Assembly: GCA_902494065.1 (NCBI GenBank)
Contig: CABURZ010000049.1
Span: 1-6,979 of the forward strand
DNA from: an uncultured Sneathia sp.
GTDB lineage: Bacteria > Fusobacteriota > Fusobacteriia > Fusobacteriales > Leptotrichiaceae
DNA length: 6,979 bases
Reading direction: 5' to 3'
Part shown: positions 1 through 5,197 of the stretch, piece by piece
Numbering within the stretch: position 1 is the first letter of the stretch
How the letters are laid out: every line of letters starts with the position of its first letter
Program-made: the position numbers and the translations under genes
Notes under the pieces: model-generated
The model's input: only the letters and a program-made list of their open reading frames with translations
What the model was told of the DNA's origin: nothing
The model's database searches: none

Positions 1-42
1 AAATTCTCTTATAACCAACGAAGACTTAATAAACATATTTAA
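1..42 (+). CDS. Possible 3' end of an upstream gene (very uncertain)
   Basis: Frame 1 is open from the left edge to a TAA at 40-42, giving 13 residues (KFSYNQRRLNKHI), 13 nt before a clear terminator. Frame 2 is also open, to a TGA at 65-67, but that stop would fall in the terminator loop, so frame 1 is the more natural end. Thirteen residues are too few to name a family. Some upstream transcription unit must end here because a plus-strand terminator follows. Confidence 0.2.
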   Translation, partial: KFSYNQRRLNKHI

Positions 43-55
43 ATATATAATAAAT

Positions 56-80
56 AAGGACTGCTGAGGTAGTCCTTTTT
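56..80 (+). terminator. Intrinsic terminator of the unit upstream of the ula operon
   Basis: AAGGACT (56-62) pairs perfectly with AGTCCTT (71-77) across the 8-nt loop 63-70, and the 3' arm runs into TTTTT (76-80). It separates whatever lies left of the window from the ula operon. Confidence 0.8.
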
Positions 81-144
81 GTTTATCCCAATCATGAACA
101 CTTCACTATTAATAAATTGGACTTCTATAAAAATTAATTTGAAA

Positions 145-150
145 TATAAT
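145..150 (+). promoter_or_regulatory. Candidate -10 box of the ula operon promoter
   Basis: A perfect TATAAT lies at 145-150, 63 nt before the ulaG start. There is no good -35 at normal spacing: TTCTAT at 123-128 (16-bp spacer) is poor and TTGGAC at 117-122 is 22 bp away. A weak -35 would fit activator-dependent control, as expected for a sugar-acid operon, but no regulator gene is visible. An imperfect tetranucleotide tract (157-176) begins about where transcription should start. Confidence 0.5.
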
Positions 151-213
151 ATAGGTGTAAGTAAGTAAATAAATAATAAACCGTTCTAAAAAATACGTGT
201 TAGGAGTGATACA

Positions 214-1275
214 ATGTCAAAAGTAAATGAAATAACAAGAGAAAGTTGGATATTAAATACGTTTCCAGAATGGGGAACTTGGTTAAATGAAGAAATTGAT
301 GAAGAAGTAGTAGAAAAAGGTAAAGTTGCTATGTGGTGGCTTGGAAACATGGGGACTTGGATAAAAACAGAAGGAGATGCAAATATTTGTATTGATTTAT
401 GGTTATCAACAGGTAAAAGAACAAAAAAGAATAAGTTTATGAAAGAAAAACATCAACATCAAAGAGCAGTGGGATGTGTTAAATTACAACCAAATTTAAG
501 AAATACACCATGTTTAATAGATCCATTTAAAATAACAAAAATAGATGCAATACTTGCAACTCACAGTCATAGCGATCATATAGACGTAAATGTTGCAGCA
601 GCTATTACACAAAATTGCCCTGAAGCTAAATTTATAGGGCCTAAGAGTTGTGCAGATTTATGGAGAAAATGGGGAGTTCCTGAAGATAGAATTGTTACCG
701 TTAAACCAGGGGATACTGTTAAAATAAAAGATATGGAAATTGTTATGTTAGAGTCATTTGATAGAACTATGTTATTGACAGTTAGTGAAGACGTTGTATT
801 AAAAGGTAAATTACCTCCTGATATGAATGATATGGCAGTAAATTATTTAGTTAAAACACCAGCTGGAAATATTTATCATGCAGGAGATTCGCATTATTCA
901 AATTATTATGTTAAACATGCAAAAGATAATAAGATAGATGTCGCATTTGTTGGATTTGGAGAAAATCCACGTGGTATGACAGATAAGTTAACTGCTTCAG
1001 ATGTATTAAGAGTTGCTGAAAGTTTAGATACAAATGTAATAATACCTATACACCATGATATATGGACAAACTTTATGGCAGATACAAGAGAAATTCAAGT
1101 ATTATGGAATATGAGAAAAGATAGAATGAAATATAAATTTAAACCATATATTTGGCAACCTGGTGGTAAGTTTATATATCCAGATAATAAAGATGATATG
1201 GAATATATGTATGAAAGAGGCTTTGAAGATGCCTTTGAAATAGAACCAGATTTACCATTCTTACAAATATTATAG
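214..1275 (+). CDS. ulaG: L-ascorbate-6-phosphate lactonase UlaG
   Basis: This is a cytoplasmic metal-dependent lactonase of the metallo-beta-lactamase fold. The family hydrolyses L-ascorbate 6-phosphate to 3-keto-L-gulonate 6-phosphate, the first intracellular step after PTS uptake of ascorbate. The 353 residues match the roughly 354 of known UlaG. The metal signature HxHxDH is intact (THSHSDH: H117, H119, D121, H122). Further ligand candidates are the HAGDSH segment (H222, D225, H227) and IPIHHD (H280, H281). The N-terminal WWLGNMGTWIK segment is also UlaG-like. The ATG at 214 is supported by AGGAG at 202-206, 7 nt upstream. It is the first gene of a tight operon with ulaE, whose ribosome-binding site overlaps its stop codon. 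Identity is near certain; the substrate is taken from the family and the neighbours. Confidence 0.95.
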   Translation: MSKVNEITRESWILNTFPEWGTWLNEEIDEEVVEKGKVAMWWLGNMGTWIKTEGDANICIDLWLSTGKRTKKNKFMKEKHQHQRAVGCVKLQPNLRNTPCLIDPFKITKIDAILATHSHSDHIDVNVAAAITQNCPEAKFIGPKSCADLWRKWGVPEDRIVTVKPGDTVKIKDMEIVMLESFDRTMLLTVSEDVVLKGKLPPDMNDMAVNYLVKTPAGNIYHAGDSHYSNYYVKHAKDNKIDVAFVGFGENPRGMTDKLTASDVLRVAESLDTNVIIPIHHDIWTNFMADTREIQVLWNMRKDRMKYKFKPYIWQPGGKFIYPDNKDDMEYMYERGFEDAFEIEPDLPFLQIL

Positions 1276-1283
1276 GAGAGAAA

Positions 1284-2141
1284 ATGAAAAAGTATGTATT
1301 AGGTGTATATGAAAAAGCATTACCTAATAGTTTAACTATAGAACAAAAGCTAGAAGAAGCAAAAAAAATAGGATATGATTATTTGGAATTAAGTGTAGAT
1401 GAAACACCAGAAAAATTACAAAGGTTGGATTGGACTAAAGAACAAATTGATGAAGTTGTAATTGCTATGAGAAAAACTGGACTAAATATTAGAAGTATGG
1501 CACTATCAGGGCAAAGAAAATATCCTATGGGTTCAGAAGATGAAAATATACGTAGAAAAAGTATGGAAATTATAGAAAAAGCCATAAAGTTAGCTGATAA
1601 TTTAGGTATAAGAATTATACAGTTAGCAGGTTATGATGTCTACTATGAAAAAGGTAATGAAAAAACAAAAGAATATTTTTTAAAAAATTTAGCTAGTGCA
1701 GTTGAAATTGCAAGCAAATATGGTGTGATGTTGGCTTTTGAAACAATGGAAACACCATTTATGAATACGGTTGAAAAAGCTAGAAAAGTAGTTGAGTATA
1801 TTAATTCTCCATTTTTGAAAATATATCCAGATTTGGGGAATATTAAAAATTCATCTTTAATTTATGGGAAAAATGTTTTAGATGATATAAAAATGGGAGA
1901 GAATTTAACGGTAGCTGCACATATAAAGGAAAGTTTGCCAGGTCATTATAGAGAAATTCCATTTTTGCAAGGTCATGTTAATTTTAAAGAATGTTTAAGA
2001 CAAATGTGGTCTATAGGCGTTAGAAGATTTGTAACCGAATTATGGTATGTTGGAGCAGAAGATTTTAGAGTAGACCTTAATTTTGCCGTTAAAACTTTTA
2101 GAACTATGCTAGATGAAATAGAAAAGGAAAACGAATGTTAG
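1284..2141 (+). CDS. ulaE: L-ribulose-5-phosphate 3-epimerase UlaE (L-xylulose 5-phosphate 3-epimerase)
   Basis: This is a TIM-barrel epimerase of the xylose-isomerase-like family. It interconverts L-xylulose 5-phosphate and L-ribulose 5-phosphate in ascorbate and L-xylulose breakdown. At 285 residues it is the usual UlaE/SgaU length. Family landmarks appear in order: GVYEKALP at the N-terminus, RSMALSGQRKYPMGS near 70-84, E153 (FETME), D183 (YPDLGN), H213 (AAHIKES) and E252 (VTELWY). The last four are the expected metal-binding or catalytic acid and histidine positions. The ATG at 1284 follows AGGAGAG (1274-1280), which overlaps the ulaG stop, so translation is probably coupled. The last seven bases (ATGTTAG) also encode the start of ulaF. 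Distinguishing it from the paralogous SgbU is not possible from sequence, but pairing with ulaG favours UlaE. Confidence 0.92.
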   Translation: MKKYVLGVYEKALPNSLTIEQKLEEAKKIGYDYLELSVDETPEKLQRLDWTKEQIDEVVIAMRKTGLNIRSMALSGQRKYPMGSEDENIRRKSMEIIEKAIKLADNLGIRIIQLAGYDVYYEKGNEKTKEYFLKNLASAVEIASKYGVMLAFETMETPFMNTVEKARKVVEYINSPFLKIYPDLGNIKNSSLIYGKNVLDDIKMGENLTVAAHIKESLPGHYREIPFLQGHVNFKECLRQMWSIGVRRFVTELWYVGAEDFRVDLNFAVKTFRTMLDEIEKENEC

Positions 2142-2830
2142 AAGAATTAAAAAAAAGAGTATATGAAGCTAATATGGATTTACCAAAATATAATTTAGTT
2201 AAATTCACATGGGGTAATGTATCTGAAATTGATAGAGAAAAGGGATTGTTTGTAATTAAACCTAGTGGTGTTGATTATGATAAATTAACTCCAGATGATA
2301 TGGTTGTAGTAGATCTTGAAGGTAATGTTGTAGAAGGACACTATAAACCATCGTCTGATACCCCAACACATGTAGAATTGTATAAAGCGTTTTCTAAAAT
2401 AGGAGGTATAGTTCATACACACTCTACATGGGCTACAAGTTTTGCACAAGCAGGAAGAAGTATACCTTGTTATGGAACAACGCATGCAGATAGTATTTAT
2501 GGTGATATTCCATGCAGTAGAAATTTAACAGAACAAGAAATAAATGAGGCATATGAAAAAAATACAGGGAAAGTTATTATAGAAACTTTTAGTAAAATAG
2601 ACTATATGGCAACACCAGCTATTTTATGTAAAAATCATGGCTCATTTGCTTGGGGAGAAAATGCTAAAAAGGCAGTATATAACGCTGTAGTGTTAGAAGA
2701 AGTTGCAAAAATGGCATTACTTACTGAATTAATTAATAAAGATGTTTTAGAAGCACCAAAATGTATACAAGATAAGCATTACAACAGAAAACATGGAAAA
2801 GATGCTTATTATGGAAATGATGTTAAATAA
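2135..2830 (+). CDS. ulaF: L-ribulose-5-phosphate 4-epimerase UlaF (AraD/UlaF/SgbE family)
   Basis: This is a zinc-dependent class II aldolase-fold epimerase that converts L-ribulose 5-phosphate to D-xylulose 5-phosphate, delivering the carbon to the pentose phosphate pathway. The 231 residues equal the family norm. Visible landmarks are TWGNVSEID and KPSGVDYD near the N-terminus, D75 in SSDTPTH, zinc ligands H94 and H96 in VHTHST, H168 in CKNHG, and the C-terminal HGKDAYYG with the family's conserved tyrosine. The start ATG (2135) lies inside the ulaE stop region (7-nt overlap), with AGGA at 2125-2128 as a modest ribosome-binding site; this implies translational coupling. AraD would share all these motifs; the ulaG-ulaE context is why UlaF is preferred. 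A strong terminator follows 4 nt after the stop codon. Confidence 0.92.
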   Translation: MLEELKKRVYEANMDLPKYNLVKFTWGNVSEIDREKGLFVIKPSGVDYDKLTPDDMVVVDLEGNVVEGHYKPSSDTPTHVELYKAFSKIGGIVHTHSTWATSFAQAGRSIPCYGTTHADSIYGDIPCSRNLTEQEINEAYEKNTGKVIIETFSKIDYMATPAILCKNHGSFAWGENAKKAVYNAVVLEEVAKMALLTELINKDVLEAPKCIQDKHYNRKHGKDAYYGNDVK

Positions 2831-2834
2831 ATAT

Positions 2835-2862
2835 AGCCTGCGGAGAAATCTGTGGGCTTTTT
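2835..2862 (+). terminator. Strong intrinsic terminator of the ula operon
   Basis: Arms 2835-2844 and 2849-2858 form ten consecutive pairs, three of them G-U, closed by a GAAA tetraloop (2845-2848) and followed by TTTTT (2858-2862). It starts 4 nt after the ulaF stop and marks the end of the operon. Confidence 0.93.
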
Positions 2863-3020
2863 AATTGTATAAATTAAATAAGAAAAGGATTTTCTTGTAA
2901 GTACATATACATTTACTACAAATTTTTTTAAATTTTCAAATTAATTAAAAAAGTAAAATTAAGACAAAAATATATTAAGTACAGATATAAAAAGTGGTAA
3001 AATTAGCCATATAATTAGTA
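2863..3020. other. AT-rich intergenic spacer with two small inverted repeats, no gene seen
   Basis: There is no credible ORF on either strand. AAGAAAA (2880-2886) pairs with TTTTCTT (2890-2896). TTGTAAGTA (2895-2903) pairs with TACTACAA (2914-2921) with one bulge and is followed by seven T's (2923-2929), so it could be a weak backup terminator behind the ula operon. GGTAAAAT near 2996-3003 mirrors ATTTTAC at 3024-3030 in the next promoter. In sequence this AT-rich such short repeats can arise by chance. Confidence 0.4.
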
Positions 3021-3049
3021 TTGATTTTACTAGTTAAAATGAATATAAT
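3021..3049 (+). promoter_or_regulatory. Promoter of the structured RNA / nuclease-like gene unit
   Basis: The -35 box is TTGATT (3021-3026), the spacer is exactly 17 bp, and the -10 box is a perfect TATAAT (3044-3049). Transcription should start near 3055-3057. An inverted repeat, ATTTTA (3024-3029) and TAAAAT (3035-3040), lies across the -35 edge and spacer and could be an operator. It is the only good promoter upstream of the gene at 3274. Confidence 0.7.
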
Positions 3050-3055
3050 ATAAGT

Positions 3056-3243
3056 GAGAGAGAAGTTCAGGAGATGCAAGAACTCTTTGTCCCTAGCCTA
3101 TGGGGTTAGAAATAATAGGACTAGCGAAACTTGTTACCGTTGTAGTTAATCGGTAGACCAAAGCATAGGAGAGATTGGTATCCAGCGAAAATATGTGAAA
3201 ACTACACAAGGCTAAATTATATAATATAGTTTGGTTTTTTTTT
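3056..3243 (+). ncRNA. Unidentified structured RNA of about 190 nt, candidate RNA antitoxin or regulatory leader
   Basis: This non-coding stretch is framed by its own promoter and an intrinsic terminator and is visibly richer in G and C than its surroundings. Predicted helices: P1, around AGTTC 3064-3068 with GAACT 3080-3084, extendable to about 3059-3088. P2, 3093-3101 with 3115-3124, nine Watson-Crick pairs and one bulged A3120. P3, 3134-3139 with 3151-3156 (six pairs). P4, ACCAA 3157-3161 with TTGGT 3175-3179, abutting P3. The P3 loop TGTAGTT (3141-3147) can pair with AACTACA (3200-3206), a 7-bp pseudoknot, while CTTG (3130-3133) pairs with CAAG (3207-3210) and closes the domain. I do not recognise it as 6S, SRP, tmRNA, RNase P, a T-box or a common riboswitch. 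With the nuclease-like gene 30 nt past the terminator, a type III RNA-antitoxin role is a reasonable hypothesis; a ligand-sensing or attenuation leader is the main alternative. The pairings are seen by eye and were not computed. Confidence 0.65.
3212..3243 (+). terminator. Intrinsic terminator between the structured RNA and the downstream gene
   Basis: Arms 3212-3220 and 3226-3234 form nine pairs (A-U and G-U rich) around a 5-nt loop, extendable outward by G-U and A-U pairs, then nine T's (3235-3243). The weak stem with a long T tract suggests incomplete termination. That would allow a minority of transcripts to read into the gene at 3274, which has no promoter of its own. Confidence 0.75.
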
Positions 3244-3273
3244 ATACGAAAAAATAGGAAAGGAAAAGTAAAA

Positions 3274-3990
3274 ATGGAAAATAAAACATATAAAACACAA
3301 GCAATATTAAGAGATTTTGGTAAATATAATATTAATTTATTAATAGAAACAGAAAGTAAAAATTTTGAAATAATGTTTAATAAGTATGTAATACCACATT
3401 TATTAGGATTGCAATATATGGGGGAAAAGAAACTAAAAGGATATGAATGTTTGAGAATTATGAAAAGATATAATTTATCAGATCAAAAAATATTAGATAT
3501 GGTAGAAAGCAGAGATACATCAAAATATAAAAATCAAAGATATAGTGTAGAAAGAAGAATAAATACATTTGAATATTTTATGAAGAATTTAGAAAAAGGA
3601 ATTTTAGTAGAAAAAGATTCTAAAAGAGGTATAGACATAAATTACTTTTTAATCCAAAATAACGAAAATGAAATTATGCACTTAGGAATAATATCTAGTG
3701 ATAATGGAGCATTACTTGTAGAATATGATACATTATGTAAAGAAGAAAAAGTCATATTAAAAACATATTTTTCACGATATGATAATAGTTATTATATAGG
3801 AACGAAAATACTTGAAAAAGTACAAACAATAAAGTCTTACGATGAACAAAAAGAAAAGTATTTACCCTTTTCATTTGATAAAGAAAAACAAGCAAAACTA
3901 GATAAGATAGAAAAAATAGCACCAAATTATGATTATAATAGTGCATTAAATAAAGCTATTGAAGAAATTAAAAATATCTTAAAATCATAA
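3274..3990 (+). CDS. Putative BECR-fold nuclease, PBECR4-like protein
   Basis: This is a 238-residue soluble protein with no signal peptide or membrane segment. The segment KNFEIMFNKYVIPHLLGLQY (residues 29-48), with its HLLGL core at 42-46, followed later by MHLGI (135-139), LKTYFSRYDNSYYIG (162-176) and PFSF (198-201), resembles PBECR4 domains. PBECR4 belongs to the phage and toxin Barnase-EndoU-ColicinE5/D-RelE nuclease superfamily, known for cutting RNA. The match is from memory of the family pattern, so function is tentative; catalytic residues cannot be assigned with confidence, though H42, R94/R95, T164 and Y173/Y174 are worth testing. The C-terminal third (185-238) is lysine/glutamate-rich and helical. 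The start is set by AGGAAAGGA (3256-3264), 9 nt before the ATG. Only 30 nt separate it from the upstream RNA terminator, so expression requires read-through. It could be a toxin, an anti-phage effector or a remnant of a mobile element. No AbiF-type HEPN motif (R-x4-6-H) is seen. Confidence 0.6.
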   Translation: MENKTYKTQAILRDFGKYNINLLIETESKNFEIMFNKYVIPHLLGLQYMGEKKLKGYECLRIMKRYNLSDQKILDMVESRDTSKYKNQRYSVERRINTFEYFMKNLEKGILVEKDSKRGIDINYFLIQNNENEIMHLGIISSDNGALLVEYDTLCKEEKVILKTYFSRYDNSYYIGTKILEKVQTIKSYDEQKEKYLPFSFDKEKQAKLDKIEKIAPNYDYNSALNKAIEEIKNILKS

Positions 3991-4006
3991 TTTTAGTAAA
4001 TTTTAC

Positions 4007-4035
4007 TTTACACAAAATATAATGTATGTTATAAT
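4007..4035 (+). promoter_or_regulatory. Promoter of the outer-membrane barrel gene
   Basis: The -35 box is TTTACA (4007-4012), the spacer is 17 bp and the -10 box is TATAAT (4030-4035), preceded by TG at 4027-4028, which makes an extended -10. A second TATAAT at 4018-4023 has no partner at proper spacing. A strong promoter fits an abundant surface protein. Confidence 0.8.
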
Positions 4036-4063
4036 TCCTTAAAAAATTTATTAGGAGGTAGTA

Positions 4064-4879
4064 GTGAGAAAAATTTTGTTAGCACTTATATTAAGCTTTT
4101 CAATCGTAGCGTTTTCTAAAGAATACAATGTATATTTAGGAGGAGGATTTAATTTTTTTAATGATAATGGTCATCTAAACCAAATTAAAAACCAAGATGA
4201 TTTTAAAAAGTTTGTTGAAGTTGCAAATAAGAAAAAAGATAATCATTTTGATAAAAGTAATTTTAATGTTAAATTAGAAATTACTAAAAATTTAACAAAA
4301 AATATAGAAATAGGTGTAGGTGGAAAATTTATACATAATGCACCATTTACATATAGTGTAAATAAGGAAGATTATCCTAGAAATTCACAAGATGATGATG
4401 CTCAAAAAATAAAAGAATTAGACAAATTTGGATTTTCTATTACATCATCAATATATAATTCAATACCTATTTATGCAACATTGAAGTATAAATTTAAAGA
4501 TAACTCAAAAGAATTAAGACCATATGTAAAAGTTGATTTAGGATATTCGTTTAATATAGGTGTAAAAAAGCCAAAATTTGAATATATAGTTGAAGGAAAT
4601 AAGAATAAACAATATAATGGAAAAGATTTAAAAAGTAGTTTTGACAAAATTAAAAAGAAATTTGATGATATGAAAGTTACTTCAAAAAATGGAATATATG
4701 CTGGACTTTTTGCTGGGGTTGAGTATAAAAATGTATTTTTAGAAGTTGGAGGGACATATAATGGTGGAGCAATTATAGTAAATTATTCTGAATCAGGCAC
4801 AAGAAGCCCTCAAAACAAAACTATATACATAAATAGTGGTGATTTTAAGCTTTCAACTAATATAGGAATTAAATTTTAA
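4064..4879 (+). CDS. Outer-membrane beta-barrel protein (fusobacterial small porin/OMP type)
   Basis: The 271-residue product begins with a classic signal peptide: basic MRK, a hydrophobic core of about residues 4-15, and probable cleavage in the AFSKE region near residue 18. The mature part has repeated alternating polar/hydrophobic stretches typical of transmembrane beta strands (YNVYLGGGFNF, FNVKLEITKNL, IEIGVGGKFIH, IPIYATLKYKF, RPYVKVDLGYSF, IYAGLFAGVEYK, VFLEVGGTYNG, FKLSTNIGIKF). The last strand ends in a C-terminal Phe, the signal recognised by the BAM complex. About eight strands suggest an OmpX/OmpW-sized barrel, with long lysine- and aspartate-rich loops, for example near 40-65 and 175-210. 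The start is GTG at 4064, placed by AGGAGG (4053-4058) 5 nt upstream. It has its own promoter and no convincing terminator before rpmF. The specific function (adhesion, porin) is unknown. Confidence 0.8.
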   Translation: MRKILLALILSFSIVAFSKEYNVYLGGGFNFFNDNGHLNQIKNQDDFKKFVEVANKKKDNHFDKSNFNVKLEITKNLTKNIEIGVGGKFIHNAPFTYSVNKEDYPRNSQDDDAQKIKELDKFGFSITSSIYNSIPIYATLKYKFKDNSKELRPYVKVDLGYSFNIGVKKPKFEYIVEGNKNKQYNGKDLKSSFDKIKKKFDDMKVTSKNGIYAGLFAGVEYKNVFLEVGGTYNGGAIIVNYSESGTRSPQNKTIYINSGDFKLSTNIGIKF

Positions 4880-4897
4880 ATGATCACTATGATCACT
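4880..4897. repeat. Two tandem copies of ATGATCACT upstream of the rpmF promoter
   Basis: ATGATCACT occurs at 4880-4888 and again at 4889-4897 with no gap; each copy contains the palindrome TGATCA. The pair ends 7 bp before the rpmF -35 box and starts directly after the barrel gene's stop codon. It could be a regulator site or a chance duplication. Confidence 0.6.
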
Positions 4898-4904
4898 ACA
4901 CATC

Positions 4905-4933
4905 TTGACAAATATACACTAATCGTGTATAAT
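4905..4933 (+). promoter_or_regulatory. Consensus sigma-70 promoter of rpmF
   Basis: A perfect TTGACA (4905-4910), a 17-bp spacer and a perfect TATAAT (4928-4933) make this the best promoter in the window. It gives a short leader of about 34 nt before the rpmF start, as expected for a ribosomal protein gene. Confidence 0.93.
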
Positions 4934-4973
4934 CCTAATGTCGATGTAAAAGATGAAAGGAGAGTGTCTTCAA

Positions 4974-5168
4974 ATGGCAGTACCAAAGAAGAGAACCTCT
5001 AGCGCAAAGAGAAATATGAGAAGATCACATGATGGGATATCAGCACCTTCATTTATAGTTGAAGCAGATGGATCAGTTAGAAGACCACATAGAGTAAACT
5101 TAGAAACTGGGCTATATAGAGGAAGAAAAATTTTAGCAGATGCTAAAGAAGAAAAAGAAGCAGAATAG
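4974..5168 (+). CDS. rpmF: 50S ribosomal protein L32
   Basis: The 64-residue basic protein is bacterial L32, a small protein of the large ribosomal subunit. It begins MAVPKKRTSSAKRNMRRSH, the standard L32 N-terminus, and the middle holds RPHRVNLETGLYRGRKIL, which matches the family C-terminal half. It contains no cysteine, so it is the zinc-independent (C-minus) form lacking the usual CxxC zinc-ribbon pairs. An in-frame ATG at 4953 would add seven residues (MKGECLQ). The start at 4974 is chosen because the MAVPKK terminus is conserved and because the AGGAG at 4958-4962 would lie inside the longer version. The usual yceD and plsX/fab neighbours are missing; here it is a single gene with its own promoter and terminator. 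Confidence 0.97.
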   Translation: MAVPKKRTSSAKRNMRRSHDGISAPSFIVEADGSVRRPHRVNLETGLYRGRKILADAKEEKEAE

Positions 5169-5173
5169 GGTTT

Positions 5174-5197
5174 AGAAGTTTTGACTTCTTTTTTTTT
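5174..5197 (+). terminator. Intrinsic terminator of rpmF
   Basis: AGAAGT (5174-5179) pairs with ACTTCT (5184-5189) around a TTTG loop, running into nine T's (5189-5197). It begins 5 nt after the rpmF stop codon. Its loop and 3' arm also contain the -35 box of the next promoter. Confidence 0.9.

Noticed and set aside
1379..1585. Minus-strand ORF inside ulaE, and similar ones at 2285-2485, 3752-3946, 5196-5495 and 6057-6278.
   Set aside because: They lie opposite well-supported genes, have no ribosome-binding sites of note and encode low-complexity sequence typical of antisense reading.
3074..3109. An 11-codon ORF (MQELFVPSLWG) inside the structured RNA, preceded by AGGAG.
   Set aside because: The AGGAG touches the ATG with no spacing, so initiation would be poor. 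The codons coincide with predicted helices P1 and P2, and no run of regulatory codons is seen.
3130..3156. A T-box leader, suggested by TTGTTACCG resembling the TGGNACCGCG element.
   Set aside because: The essential UGGN is not present, there is no specifier-loop architecture, and the downstream gene is not an amino-acid gene.
3056..3243. Identification of the RNA as 6S RNA, helped by a GTCCCTAGCC segment resembling part of the 6S core.
   Set aside because: The 5' and 3' ends do not pair to form the 6S closing stem and the rest of the conserved core is missing. An Rfam search would settle it.
3274..3990. Assignment of the downstream protein to AbiF/Abi_2 or to ToxN.
   Set aside because: No HEPN R-x4-6-H motif and no recognisable ToxN N-terminus; the HLLGL and TYFSRYD segments fit PBECR4 better.
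3995..4007. AGTAA/TTACT hairpin after the nuclease-like gene as a terminator.
   Set aside because: Only five A/T-rich pairs and no T tract; it overlaps the next promoter's -35 box, so it gives no support for termination.
4953..4973. Seven-residue N-terminal extension of L32 from an upstream in-frame ATG.
   Set aside because: The ribosome-binding site would be inside the coding region and conserved L32 proteins start MAVPK.
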